From Macrosoma leucophasiata (lineage: Eukaryota; Arthropoda; Insecta; Lepidoptera; Hedylidae): DNA of 64,000 bases. Location of the stretch: NCBI GenBank assembly GCA_036365455.1, contig JAWQUS010000017.1, forward strand, positions 4,092,001 to 4,156,000, read 5' to 3'. Shown in pieces: positions 43,790 through 55,059 of this stretch. The notes under the pieces were generated by a model. The model was given only the letters and a program-made list of their open reading frames with translations. It ran no database searches and was not told where the DNA came from. The translations under genes were made by a program, and so were the position numbers. How positions within the stretch are numbered: position 1 is the first letter of the stretch; every line of letters begins with the position of its first letter.

Positions 43790-44290
43790 TTCGGAGCGAC
43801 CATTTTCTATTTGGGGACAAATGAACAACATTCAACAATGTGCTCATCACAGACGTAAATCATTCGCCAACGGTCCATAATTATTTATTCCAGGAATGAA
43901 ACGGCGTGCCGTGTAGATTGTGGATTGTAATGATTTCAAGTATAACTTTAATTTATCTCAATCCGTTTTAGAAAATGATATGACATAAATTTAATTAAAT
44001 TCGTCACAATAATTGTGTTTCTGAAAATTATTAGCATCTATATACTTATTGTACAAGTCTTGACAAAAAACAATTGTTTTGACTTATACCGTTCAATTAA
44101 CACAACCCTTAAAATTACAATCAAGCTTACCTCCGGAGCGACCATTTTGTAGTCGGGGAGCCGCAAATTGGGGACAAATGAATAACTGAACGATATTCTC
44201 GTCACAAAACCAAATAATTTACAAACCGGCCATAATTATATCATTCAGGAATGTGGTGGCATACTACATCGATTGCGGTTTTAATGATCT
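43790..44290. repeat. Two diverged copies of an unclassified unit
   Basis: GGAGCGACCATTTTCTATTT ... AATTATTTATTCCAGGAATG (43795-43935) recurs as GGAGCGACCATTTTGTAGTC ... AATTATATCATTCAGGAATG (44135-44285), spaced about 340 bp. Confidence 0.65.
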
Positions 44291-44334
44291 AATATTAAAT
44301 ATTTATTTATACAAGTGCATGTCATTTCAAAAAG

Positions 44335-44703
44335 TAAAGTATAATAAGAATAATAATGGCAACCCTTGATACGTCCCACTGCTGGGCACGAGTCTCTCCC
44401 CTTCTTGGGAGGACGCCTGGAGCTTACTCCACCACACTGCTCCAAAGCGGGTTGGTGGAGATAAGGGTTAGTGGCCAACCCGCTGTCGGATGTTTTCAAA
44501 CCGCCCATAAGGCCTCGGACAAGGCTTAACGACTGCTATCTATCGATAGCAACCGTGACCGACGGCTTAAGGTGCCCTCCGAAGCACGGAAACGCGCATT
44601 TTAATTTGCCACTAGCGGTCACCCATCACACACCCGACCGTGCCCGTATTGCTTAACCGAGTAGATCACTTCCGATCTACACAGGCTGCGGGGCCATGCG
44701 CGC
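44335..44703 (-). mobile_element. 5S rRNA-derived SINE (SINE3-like), copy 1
   Basis: Minus strand: head GCGCGCATGGCCCCGCAGCC, then GATC...TCGGTTAAGCAATACGGGCA, CGGTCGGGTGTGTGATGGG and TGACCGC. These line up with box A (GTTAAGC), intermediate element (CGGGCGCGGT) and box C (GATGGGTGACCGC) of 5S rRNA with nearly the same spacing. A body with CGTTTCCGTGCTTCGGAGGG and a tail GCAGTGGGACGTAT...(TAA)n follow. TTCAAAAA occurs at both flanks (44326-44333, 44704-). Confidence 0.8.
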
Positions 44704-44883
44704 TTCAAAAAAGATAAGTATGTTCTGTCGATATATTGCAGTATAATATCTTTACTCTTTACAGTTAAGAACTGCTATAGTTTCCAACGTCACCCAGTAG
44801 CATGAAGTGTTAACTTTCTGATGCATAGTTTAGGATCAGTTAAGAAAGTACAACTAACATACTATGATAAAATAAACATATTG

Positions 44884-45080
44884 TTATCACCATCACTTAA
44901 GCCGAATGAAGTCCACTGCTGGACAAAAGCCTTCCCCAGAGATGTGCGTCATTAGGGGACGAATATGCCATAATCGCCTCGCAAGGTTTACTACCGCCCT
45001 ATTCTAATGGTTTGATCGCTATTGGTTGATTGGATCAGTCAGAGTTCAACTTGGACACAACGATACCGCCTCGCCAGTGT
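44884..45080. repeat. LINE-tail-like fragment (family E)
   Basis: AAGTCCACTGCTGGACAAAA, GCCTTCCCCAG and a diverged TACCGCCCTATTCTAATGGT block matching 38592-38830. Confidence 0.55.
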
Positions 45081-45098
45081 ACAATCAAAACAAAAAGA

Positions 45099-45582
45099 TA
45101 TACTTATATTTTGGAAAGAAGTTCCTTATCGCACGCCTTATCCCCAATACCTTTTAATATTGGGGATAACTGAACACAATGTTTCATCATTAATGCAAAT
45201 CGTCGTCAATTGGGCCATATATACTTATATTTTGGAACTGAGTTCCTTATCGCACGCCTTATCCCCAATACCTTTTAATATTGGGGATAACTGAACACAA
45301 TGTTTCATCATTAATGCAAATCGTCGTCAATTGGGCCATATATACTTATATTTTGGAACTGAGTTCCTTATCGCACGCCTTATCCCCAATACCTTTTAAT
45401 ATTGGGGATAACTGAACACAATGTTTCATCATTAATGCAAATCGTCGTCAATTGGGCCATATATACTTATATTTTGGAACTGAGTCCTTATCGCACGCCT
45501 TATCCCCAATACCTTTTAATATTGGGGATAACTGAACACAATGTTTCATCATTAATGCAAATCGTCGTCAATTGGGCCATAA
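45099..45582. repeat. 121-bp satellite-like tandem repeat, 4 copies
   Basis: TATACTTATATTTTGG starts at 45099, 45220, 45341 and 45462 (period 121). Copies are almost identical, implying recent expansion. Each contains the inverted repeat TCCCCAATA...TATTGGGGA. Period 121 is not a multiple of three, so the open frames are not a coding signal. Confidence 0.95.
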
Positions 45583-45687
45583 ATTGTTATGGCCTCACAT
45601 AACTTACGAGAATGTATTTACTGCGGATTGTAATGACGTGTTGGGTCGTTAACGTTTTGTAATGATTCGATGGTTTTTGTTCCGCTT

Positions 45688-45829
45688 ATAATAATAATAA
45701 TGGCAACCCATTATACGTCCCACTGCTGGGCACGAGTCTCTCCCCTTTTTGGGGGAAGGCCTGGAGCTTACTCCACCACGCTGCTCCAATGCGGATTGGT
45801 GGAGGTGGGTGGGTTAGTGGCCAACCCGC
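45688..45829 (-). mobile_element. 5S-derived SINE family, 5'-truncated copy with TSD
   Basis: Only the 3' body and (TAA)n tail: minus strand GCGGGTTGGCCACTAACCC ... AGTGGGACGTATAATGGGTT then GCCATTATTATTATTAT. TTTTGTTCCGCTT (13 bp) flanks it at 45675-45687 and 45830-45842. 5' truncation, a simple-repeat tail and a TSD together show target-primed retroposition. Confidence 0.88.
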
Positions 45830-46004
45830 TTTTGTTCCGCTTGGAGGAATACATTTCATATTTAATGATGAAGGAATAAAAGTTTAGAGGCAGCTTAATC
45901 AACATTTTAATGCGGATACAAGAAATTGGTCAATGGATGTCGTTCACCGATCCCGAATCGGTTAAATCAAAAAGAGAAAGTAAAATTTGACGCTCGGATG
46001 TAGG

Positions 46005-46140
46005 CTTTGCTGGCAGTGGTAAAGCGGCTGGACTGGATATCATGAGGTCGCTGGTTCGATTTCAGCCCGAAGCGCCATATTTTTCCTTCAATTGTGTCTT
46101 TAATATCAAAATTTACTTCCATGTGTTATTGCGAAAAAAT
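46005..46140 (+). mobile_element. Old tRNA-derived SINE
   Basis: GGCAGTGGTAAAGCGGCTGG (A-box region), GAGGTCGCTGGTTCGATTTC (B box), then TTTTTCCTTC and CATGTGTTATTGCGAAAAAA, the tail type of the 308-bp tRNA-like family. Confidence 0.65.
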
Positions 46141-46474
46141 AAAAAGACAATACAAAATAAGTACACACATACACCAGTCACTTCTAATCACGGCCAAGCG
46201 CCGATCGCACTGGTGGATTGCAAGATCTACTCTTCATTGAATAGTTCAGTACACTCTAGTTATTATGAATACCAACCAATTGTTCGTGTAACTGGGCATG
46301 TTCCAATAGCTAATGGCACATCAATATATAGCCCGCGGCTAGTGGAGCATGCCGCGCTTCGTTCGATACTCGGATGCTTCCAGCCCGTTGGGCCGGCAGC
46401 GTCGACAATTGGGTTATATGTACGAGATCTATCAGTGAAACAAATATTAGTAACTGTATGGCACATATTTTATA

Positions 46475-46545
46475 TCATCATCATGATATCAGCCGAAAGA
46501 TGTCCACTGCTAGACCAAAGCCTCCTCATAAGAGGGATATGCTTT
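46475..46545. repeat. LINE-tail-like fragment (family E)
   Basis: TCATGATATCAGCCGAAAGA, then TGTCCACTGCTAGACCAAAG. Confidence 0.55.
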
Positions 46546-46861
46546 AATTGCCACGCTTGCGTGAATTGGGGGTGTTCCAATAGCAAATGGACCATCAATA
46601 GATACACCGCGGCTAGTTCGTCGTTTTTTTGAACCAACATATCTTGGGTTTAGGTTATACTAGATAAGCGAAATTCATTTTACCACGCATTTAAGCGTTA
46701 GGCCATATAGAGTAAGAAACTTGGCGCTATAAAAGCTCTGATAACTTTTTGATAGTGCTAGTGATACGATTTCGTCTTCGCAACATTGTACATGAAAATG
46801 TTTTGGTGGCAAACAGGCATGCAGTTTACATCTACACAAAAACGTAATATTTACTGGTAGA

Positions 46862-46966
46862 AATTTATTTGCGGATTTTCTCGCGTATACAACACGCCCA
46901 ACCTCTTATATTCGACGAGACTTTAGTTGGGGGTGTTGTACTATACGCGAGATAATCCGCAAATAA
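46862..46966. mobile_element. Foldback MITE in the left arm
   Basis: ATTTATTTGCGGATTTTCTC ... CGCGAGATAATCCGCAAATA: two inverted arms of about 45 bp. The partner is at 48985-49097. Confidence 0.75.
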
Positions 46967-46967
46967 A

Positions 46968-47237
46968 AACGTAACTTCACGCCTGTTATCCCCGAAGGGG
47001 TAGGCAGAGGTAAATGCATGCATGCAATCATACATGCAAACATCCACGACTCGCCGGTTACGTTTTGGCCCATGTAACAGGTGGCGAACCTGTTGCCATC
47101 ACCGGGCACATTACCAAACGCCGGGGAACTTCCAGAAAATGGAAAAATCCCAATAGAAGCAGAGGATTTTAAACCGTTATCTCTGATAGTCCCCGACCCG
47201 GAAATCGAACCCAGGACCTCCAGCGTAATAGTAGTGG
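46968..47237 (-). mobile_element. tRNA-derived SINE (family S1), 5'-truncated
   Basis: Minus strand from about the B box (GGTCCTGGGTTCGATTTCC) to CCCTTCGGGGATAACAGGCG then TGAAGTTACG. The A-box part is missing. Confidence 0.8.
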
Positions 47238-47798
47238 TATTTGAAATGGACATATTTCTTTGTAATTCTTTTTATATTTTAAAAGTTTGTGTGAGTATTA
47301 TAACCAGAGACGTAACACCTTAGGTTTCAGGGCTGGGAACGCATCTGCATTTTGACCTCTAATTTTCGTGTACATGTCTATAGGCTGCAGTCATCACTTA
47401 ACATACATGTAAACTGCGTGCTTGTTTGCCACTTTCGATACATAAAAAGACTAGGGTATAGTCTATTAATTTTGAATAGACCAAATAAGACTTCAACATC
47501 AATGGATGATACGGAAACTGCTGGAGCATATTGCGCTAACCGATTGTTGCCCAGATACTTCCAGCTCGTTGATCCGGCAACGCGACAATTGAGTTAACTT
47601 GTAATATTACTAAACAGAAAAGATTTTTAATGTTCCCTTCGTCAAAAAGATAAAAGGAACCCGTATTGCAGTAAATATGGGTTGCTTTTATACTTTAATG
47701 TCACAAAGTGGCAAACAATACTTAGACAGTTCAAATTGATGGTAAGTGAATACTGTAAACATCTACATTTTTTTATGTCATAAGTTGACATACAAGCA

Positions 47799-47890
47799 GA
47801 CGCGCCACTAGATGGAAAGTGGTCACCGTCGCTTATGAACATTTGCAACACCAGGGGAGTTGCCAACGCGCTGCCAGCCCTGAAGGACAC
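47799..47890 (+). repeat. LINE/SINE fragment (family F)
   Basis: GATGGAAAGTGGTCACCGTC, GCTTATGAACATTTGCAACA and TTGCCAACGCGCTGCCAGCC match 28029-28120. Confidence 0.65.
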
Positions 47891-48177
47891 TATTTTTGAT
47901 GAACCCCATAAAACTAGAGATTTCAATCTAGATGCGTTGCCACTCCTGAGCTTTAAGTGAATATGCCTATATGAATATGTGAATATTGTGTCGGAAATTA
48001 CGTGAACTGAACTGAACATTGTGTCGGATGTTAGTGTACAGACATAACGATGTCTGCTAAGAAGGCATCTTCATTAAAATCTGTGATTTCTATTTAGGTA
48101 TAAGGCTATCGCAATCGTTTTGCTATTTTCTTTCATTTCGCCCTAGATGGCAAGAATACAAATACGACACCGTAATA

Positions 48178-48332
48178 ACTATCACAAAGACATAACAACT
48201 AGAGTCTCCAGGGTGGCGTCGCATCTGCATTGAGACCTGTGATTATTGGGTAGATGTCCATAGGATGCAGTCATCACTTAACAACTATGTGAACTGCAAG
48301 CTTGTTTGCCACTTTCGTTACATCAAAAAACG
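48178..48332 (+). repeat. Diverged repeat A fragment
   Basis: ACATAACAACTAGAGTCTCC, GTCGCATCTGCATTGAGACC and TGCAGTCATCACTTAACAAC. Confidence 0.65.
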
Positions 48333-48984
48333 AAGCTCTACCGAGCATATTAATATCCGAATACAATACCATCTCAAAAATTCATACGAATAACTGAATT
48401 GTACCCCTTGATTCTTTTCAAATGTTCTTATATAAACAAAGTTATAATTAAAATTGAACACATTGGTCCCGGTACGCTCGTAAAACACACCAGGTAGAGC
48501 GTTCGAAATACAAATATTTTTCCTCCTTTGTATGTATCTAGTAAATAATACATGGGGGATTCGAGATGTTTCATATATTCTATTCACCGGCACAGCTGCG
48601 GATCGAGACGTTGTTTTGTTTGATATTTACATTCGGTATGGTTTGTGATAATCGAAGTGGTAGATACGGTAGTATTTGGATTTGGCGCGTAAAAGTTTCT
48701 ACGTGTTTTTCATGTAACGAATGTGGCAAACGGGCATGCAGCTCACATGTATGTTAAGTGATGACTGCAGCCCATAGACATCTACACGAAAATTAGAGGT
48801 CAAAATGCACATGCGTTTCCATCCCTAAAACCTAAGGTGTTAGGTATGTGGTTATAATACTCACACAAAAATTTAAAATATAAAAAAAAACAAGGAAATG
48901 TATCGATTTCAAAAGTTAAGTGGGTATTATTTGTCGGACCACTAAATATTAACGTTTTTACAGGTTGTCGCGAGCTTCATACAT

Positions 48985-49097
48985 TGCAAAAATTTATTTG
49001 CGGATTTTCTCGCGTATAGTACAACACTCCCATCCAAAGTCTCGTCGAATATATGAAGTTGGGCGTGTTGTATACGCGAGAAAATCCGCAAATAAGT
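48985..49097. mobile_element. Foldback MITE in the right arm
   Basis: ATTTATTTGCGGATTTTCTC ... ACGCGAGAAAATCCGCAAAT; inverse orientation relative to 46862-46966. Confidence 0.75.
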
Positions 49098-49184
49098 TTC
49101 TACCAGTAAATATTACATTCTGTATTTTGTTATTTCTCATTTTTAAACTTTTAAGTGTCGCGATTATTTGGTTTTCAAGACAGT

Positions 49185-49615
49185 ATATTTTTTGTTTGTT
49201 TCTTATATGCGACTGAGTCATGGACAATCCGCGCTGTGGATAGAAATGTGGTGCTGGAGGAGGATGTTGCGCATAACGTGGACTGCAAAAAGAACATACA
49301 AATCTGTCCTCGACCAGCTAAAAATCAGAACTAGGCTCTCGACAATCTGTTACCAGGGCATTCTCACCTACTTTGAAGACAACCAGCAAACTTCGACAAA
49401 CTAAAAAAGTAAAGGGTAAAGTAGACGGAAAAAGACCTAGAGGCCGATCACCTAGCCGATGGTCTGACGCCATAAAATAAATCACTGGACTACCGGTGAC
49501 TGCAGCTCTCAGAAAAGCTGAAGATAGAGGCCTGGAAGCAACTCGTCAGCTCCTCCACCTATACTCACCAAAACGGGCACGACCTTCAGTAATGAAGAAT
49601 ACGATAAAGAAGAAT
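49185..49615 (+). pseudogene. RTE LINE C-terminal fragment
   Basis: A frame with EMWCWRRMLRITWTAKRTYK, SVLDQLKIRTRLSTICYQGI and LTYF, then, after a frameshift near 49385, VKGKVDGKRPRGRSPSRWSD, an in-frame stop near 49476, and ITGLPVTAALRKAEDR. This is the well-known C-terminus of lepidopteran RTE endonuclease-reverse transcriptases. Only the last part of the element remains. Confidence 0.85.
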
Positions 49616-49913
49616 ATTTTTTGTTTACAGTTTTTATGTCACTAGATGGTAGGCGCAATCGTTTGTTCCGACTAAAGTCATACCCATAAATTCACATTAC
49701 GACCTCTCTATTCAGAAAAGAAAATTATGCGATATTGTATAATGTATCCCGGTTTGACGTCGGTCGCGGGTCGAGGTCTACATATGCGGGATCCGATGGC
49801 CGTGTCGTTTGGAGTGGATCTGCTTTGTGTATGTATATCAAGTGAATGAGGATTTAATATTTGCTGCAATGGTTTAATAGTTTTTGGTCCCATGCGGATA
49901 TTTTTAAAACGTT

Positions 49914-50570
49914 TTTATGCAAGGAAGGTGATAAACTAGTGTGGAGCTTACATCGATTTTGAGTGATCACTGCAGCCTATAGATGTCTACACAAAAACCA
50001 GAGGTCTAAGTGCAGATGCCACCCCTGAAATCTAAGTTGTGTCTCTGTGATAGTTATAAGGAGGCCATACATTACTATCTAACCGGGACGAGATAGTGCT
50101 GAACTACCATTTGGTGGCAGATAGATTAGGTAATGCGGTGCTGCCATATTCCTCGAGCTCCTGGACTGAAACTTTACCAGTTAAATCTCTCCTGGGATTT
50201 GACTTTTCTGTAAATTTTCTGTTAATTAATTTAATGTACACCTTACTGGAGGCAGAGTTCCAGTATCCGAACTCGTAGGCACAACGTTAGGTAAAGGTAT
50301 CTGCCGCCAATTTGTAGTGTTCACCACTATCGAGTTCTGGTTAAAAGGTAATCTGTAAAACACACACACATAACTATAAAAACTATGAGGTTCAAATTGG
50401 TTTCAGGCAAACCAACCTCAGTGGTGGCAACGCTTGTACATTTTGACCTCCATTTTTTTAAAGACGACGATTTTGCACGATTTTGCTCAACATAACCATT
50501 TAGCGGCAAGTAGATTAGATAATGCGGTGGCCTTTGCCCACAAGCTCTGTCACTCTAGTTCTACCACCAG
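49914..50570. repeat. Cluster of diverged repeat A pieces
   Basis: 49914-50180 (minus: GATCACTGCAGCCTATAGAT, CTGTGATAGTTATAAGGAGG, TAGGTAATGCGGTGCTGCC), 50285-50455 (plus) and 50495-50575 (minus: CATTTAGCGGCAAGTAGATT). Mutual orientation alternates. Confidence 0.6.
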
Positions 50571-50574
50571 GGAA

Positions 50575-51680
50575 AACCTTACCTATAGTAGTTTCACCGC
50601 AAACAGATGTTACTAAACTCAATTCAAATTACTCCCGTCTCAAGAACAGACGAAGTTCAGTTAAAAAAGCTTTAGAACGAATTTGCTGGTGCACTAGTCA
50701 CTCGCCCACTTACTCTGTGATTTTGAACCAACTTGGATTTGAAGTTAGTATCAAACTGGAGTGCTGAATCAAATTAGGTTGCAAACAAGATTTTTTTTAG
50801 GATCTTGGAAAGCAATAATTCAACTGCAATTTACTTTGGTGGTAAGTAAATTCTGATTGCTTGCGGTGAATTAATATTTGCTCTCCCTTAGTCCCCTCAA
50901 CCACATATACAAATAGGGCAAGTAAATCCTACCTTAAAAATGCATGTTATTTTGATAGTAAATTGTTCATTCAATCTTTAATATAGCTTTTATTACCACT
51001 GCATAAGATGCCCATGTTGTCAAGCGGTCGCATCCCTGATATTGCCTAAAGCTATAAATAAGTTGCATTAATATTTATTTCTTTAAACCTGAATCGGTTT
51101 AGCACACCTTTCACAATAAGACACCACACCGAGTTTGGGCCACAGCGATCAATCTTAGTTGAAGCTAGCCGATTTTGCAGGCAATATTGTAGTGCACAAG
51201 TGGGTGCGCAAACTTAGGTGTACTCCTTATTCCTTCAATCTCAGAGATCTCAAGTTGTGGGGCGTAGGCTCGATGTCTTTATGTGCTCTTTGAGGCACAG
51301 CCACCAGATTCCGGGCTACTACTACGGTTCTCTTGACAAAAATCGCCCAATAATACTTTGCCCGACTCTGTAATCGAACCCTTGATCTAAGCGTCGCACT
51401 AGCAACCACTAAAAAAACAAAGTAGTCAGACAAGCCTTTTAGCTAGACTATGGATTATGGCGTATGTCTCAGCAGCAGAATATGTACAGGCAAATGAAAA
51501 ATAAATTGGGTCGCAGCGAGATCATTCCCTGTCCAATCTCAGCTTCGCCTGTTTTAGCCTCGCCGCAAACAGAAGTCAATTCAAGTTGTTCCACTTCAAG
51601 AATGGACTGAGTTCATTCTAAAACAAGTCTGGGACGAATTTATTGATGCACACTGTCGCTCACTTGTTTGCATCACAGAG
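50575..51680. repeat. Two diverged copies of an unclassified segment
   Basis: 50590-50710 and 51548-51670 share CACCGCAAACAGA, TCAAGAA(C/T)(A/G)GAC, ACGAATTTGCTGGTGCACTA/ACGAATTTATTGATGCACAC and CTCACTTG/CTCGCCCAC blocks. Confidence 0.55.
51215..51425 (-). mobile_element. tRNA-derived SINE, old relative of S1
   Basis: Minus strand GTGGTTGCTAGTGCGACGCT, TCAAGGGTTCGATTACAGAG (B box), GGGCAAAGTATTATTGGGCG. This matches the common lepidopteran SINE with a GGTCGGGCAAAGTATTATTG body. Confidence 0.75.
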
Positions 51681-51831
51681 GCGGCCTTATCGCTAACAGC
51701 GATTTCTTCCCGCCTGTTGTACTATAATATTATGTCCTAATTGTTTTTTCGTAATTGTTATCTATTGTGTACAATAAAGAGAGTATTAATATTATTTATT
51801 TATTTTGTATACTTATGCGCAAGGTTGTGCA

Positions 51832-52398
51832 CATAGATCAACACGGGCCACCGGCCGACTAGAGGGTAGTAGCCATAGTGTCTATTACCGATGCAAAACA
51901 ATCTGTCATTTTTTGCCGGGGGGAAATTTGTGTGACACACACACGCACAATAAAAATCGTCTGTTACTACGAAACTCACACATCGATTTTAACAAAATAC
52001 ATACACACAATTTCACACACACACATTTAAACATCTCGGCGACAGCGGCTTCTCGGAAACAAACTCTGATCAGTCGCTCGACCGATCCGCGTATCGTATA
52101 AGGTATACCCATCAGTCCGCCCGATTGTGTTGTTTGAATCAGTCCGAAACAAGACTGCCGATATTATCTCATTATTTAGTTTTAAAGAATCAAATAACAA
52201 TTTTATTAGATATTAAAAATTACTTACATATGAAAGGTAACGCTATCTTTTTGGAAACTTTATGTGTCAGATTTCTTTTTAAAGAAAAAATACAGAGCAA
52301 ATGGGCAACTAGTTTTTATTTACGCATAGGACTATTTGGGCTTGTACTTTGACAGAAGGGGAAGGTCCGGAGTGGCCGGTGACCCGTGTTGCTCTATG
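51832..52398. mobile_element. hAT-like MITE (family C) with internal insertion
   Basis: TIRs CATAGATCAACACGGGCCAC and inverse ...CCGTGTTGCTCTATG; flanks GTTGTGCA/GTTGTGTA (8-bp TSD with one change). About 250 bp longer than the other copies; the extra AT-rich part lies near 52030-52325. Confidence 0.8.
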
Positions 52399-52406
52399 GT
52401 TGTGTA

Positions 52407-53335
52407 TGACATGTCTTCTAACGTGTATTAGCTAACAGTTTATTTTTTGTTATAGTTTCTATGTATTTATTGCAATACACTATTGTGATGCATATTCATT
52501 GCGGTTGTTATTAGATACAAAATGATAGGTACTTTTGTTGGCAGGTAATAATGAAACCAAGACGGGAAGTATCGTCTTAAGTCTACAGAGATATATCGCT
52601 AGTGCCCAGCACCTCCAAAGAAAATGTGTCTGATCTAGGCAACACACTATTTCTTCCAAGTGTACGGCATTTCTATAGTAAATTAATTATGGTTGGAGGA
52701 AAATAAAAATAATTTTGTTTGTAGTTTTATTTATATAAAAATATTCCCTGGTTGATGTGTGTAAAATCAGAAGATAGATTGCATCGATCATCGATATCGA
52801 TATTAAAATCTGAAGTCTTTGCAGCACTTTTTTGCTCGCACACAAACACATGTCACGCACACTGACGTAATCCGAATTTGGTCTCGTCCTGACTACTCAA
52901 TTGCCAATCTTTAGTATTATACATCTATGGTATCGACACACCTATACAATTTAAATTAGGTATCTAATTGTCAAAAAGCTTTAAGAGTCAGATTTTACAA
53001 ACTTTTCAGATGTGAACATTAATCTAATTGGCAATGCAGCAATAAACTAAAAAGTATTAAATAAATATAACTGCGTTAAGAAAAACCGAATATTTATTAC
53101 AAAAAAGATTTGATGTTATATAAGTGAATAGATGCATATTGACCATTCACCTTAATGTTCACACTAATATTCCTCTAATATCTTTGGGCCCAACATTTAA
53201 AAAAGATTAGAAAAAAGTTCTTTGCTATACATTACAAGAAAACGTATATAATACAGAAATCAGTGGTGTTTATGATAACATAAGAAATAGATAAATTGTG
53301 AGAATCCATTGAATTTACTTTTTAAAAATATATAT
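52407..53335. other. No gene seen
   Basis: AT-rich. A short CATCGATCATCGATATCGAT palindromic patch lies near 52783-52803. GCGTTAAGAAAAACCGA at about 53073 recurs at 53833 and (inverted) 54250. Confidence 0.4.
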
Positions 53336-53641
53336 ATTTTTTAATGTAATAAAAGTGCAAACAAGCATGCAGTTCACATTGATGTTAAGTGATCACTGCA
53401 GCCTATCCATGGACACCCACACAATGACCAGAAGTCAAAATGCAGATGAGTTGCCACTCCTGAGGCCTAAGGTGTTATGCCTCTGTGCCGAAAATTACAG
53501 GGCCGTACATTACCACCTGACAGGAACACGATAGTGCCGAACACTACCATTTAGCGGCAAGTAGGTATATTAGATAATGCGGTGGTGACTACGCCCGCGA
53601 GCTCCGTCACTGGAGTCACTCCGTCACTCTACCACCAGTAA
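53336..53641 (-). mobile_element. Repeat A, full length
   Basis: TTTTTTAATGTAATAAAAGT, then GCAAACAAGCATGCAGTTCA ... CTCTACCACCAGTAAAAC, with a short internal duplication (GTCACTGGAGTCACTCCGTC). Confidence 0.85.
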
Positions 53642-54300
53642 AACATGAACAAAATGAGTATTTTTATATTAACAGCAAAACCAACCTATTTCATTCATAC
53701 ATAGAGAATCTAAGAAATGTTACGAATAATATTGTTCTCAAGTCAATGCAATATCACTTGTTTATTGGACACCAACCGTACCTACTATCCGATGCCGAGA
53801 AAATCTTGAAAATGGAATTGCATAAAGATAACTACGTTAAGAAAAACCGACTTCAAAACTGAAAAGTAAAAAATAATGATTTAATTGTAATTATATACTA
53901 CCTATTATTTATATGTGCTAATTACTAATAGGTTCGAAGTCGGTGCCAAGCCTTAAACAAATAATTATATTTTAATCACTTAAATATGAATACGAGCAAA
54001 TTAATACACTGAACGAAACGTTACCGGCGAATCGTGGGTGTTTGCATGTATGCTTGAATTCATGCATTTACCTCTGCCTACCCCTTCGCGGATTACAGGC
54101 GTGAAGTAACGTTTTAATACAATGAAATGCCTACTTTAGTGATTTTGGCTTGGCACCGACTTCAAACCTATTAGTAAATAGCACATATAAATAATAGGTA
54201 GTATATAATTACAATTAAATCTTTATTATTTTTAACTTTTCAGTTTTGAAGCCGGTTTTTCTTAACGTAGTTATATTTTACATTATGTAAAGTTACAAAT
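53642..54300. repeat. Inverted pair flanking a SINE tail
   Basis: 53830-53965 (ACGTTAAGAAAAACCGACTT, TTATATACTACCTATTATTT, GGTTCGAAGTCGGTGCCAAG) and 54150-54270 are inverse copies; the S1 SINE tail at 54018-54113 lies between. An unclassified foldback element. Confidence 0.65.
54018..54113 (+). mobile_element. tRNA-derived SINE (family S1), 3' part only
   Basis: GTTACCGGCGAATCGTGGGT, GCATGTATGCTTGAATTCAT and CCCCTTCGCGGATTACAGGC then GTGAAGTAACG. Strongly 5'-truncated. Confidence 0.8.
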
Positions 54301-54826
54301 GTTTGTAGGTACTGCTGGAAATTCCGTTCTGATGAAACATACTTATAGGGTTTTCAATAAGTAAGTTGCGACGAAGAAACTAGATACATTTTCCACTGTC
54401 GAGATATAATTGGCAATTATTTTCTTCCTACCCTAAGTTGGTATGATGTACTTACGGGCTACTTAACGCCGTATTACTTCAGAGTAAGTTTGCACGCGTC
54501 ACTCTGGTTACACCGCCAGAAATAGGCCAAGTTCCCTCTCAAACATTTATTGGTATCAGCGACGAATTTATTGGGGCAAGTTGCAAAACTTGGATGCGAC
54601 AGCAAATTAATGTTCGGAGTTTGTATAATTGATGACTTGAGTGTGAGTGTAATATTTGACCGTTTCAACTTCTTGCGCAGAACACGCCCACTTTGGATCT
54701 TCTTGGTTTATCCTAAGTAATGATTGATGTAGAGGCTGCCTGATCATCCATTCGTATTAAAAAGTCTTAATAAAATTATATCTAGTATGTTCTTAAGTTT
54801 TCGCGAGCTGCACTCGTTGAAATAAA

Positions 54827-54933
54827 ACTAGTTTTCGATCGAACCCGACGTTAGATAATCATTCGATTTTAAACAATCATTTTAGTTTAATATCCGCGAA
54901 ACAAATCCGAAAACTAGTTATATTTCAAAAAAA
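54827..54933. mobile_element. Short foldback element
   Basis: TTGAAATAAAACTAGTTTTC and the inverse GAAAACTAGTTATATTTCAA about 70 bp apart. A related left arm (TTTGAAATAAAACTAATTTT) is at about 39995. Confidence 0.6.
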
Positions 54934-55059
54934 TGATATGTATTGTACTATCGCATTTTGTATAAAAAATCTGTTGGTGCAACATCACATATTATATTGT
55001 CTAAAATGTTTGCTCGCACAAAATCAAATGCAGTTGAAGATTAATTATGTGGTGTTCAG

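Larger units (their letters stand above)
46840..49125. repeat. Long imperfect inverted duplication
   Basis: Left arm 46840-47455 and right arm 48696-49125 are inverted copies. GTAATATTTACTGGTAGAAA with a 105-bp MITE (46862-46966) matches 48985-49125. GTGTGAGTATTATAACCA plus a repeat-A fragment (47255-47455) matches 48696-48895. The left arm was later split by a SINE (46968-47237). Confidence 0.8.

Noticed and set aside
45022..45602. Coding repeat in the 45 kb frames
   Set aside because: The 121-bp period is not a multiple of three, so repeat copies fall in different frames.
46042..46632. 196-codon frame as a host gene
   Set aside because: It starts in an old tRNA SINE and ends in a LINE-tail fragment; the middle shows no recognised domain. 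A host exon cannot be fully excluded.
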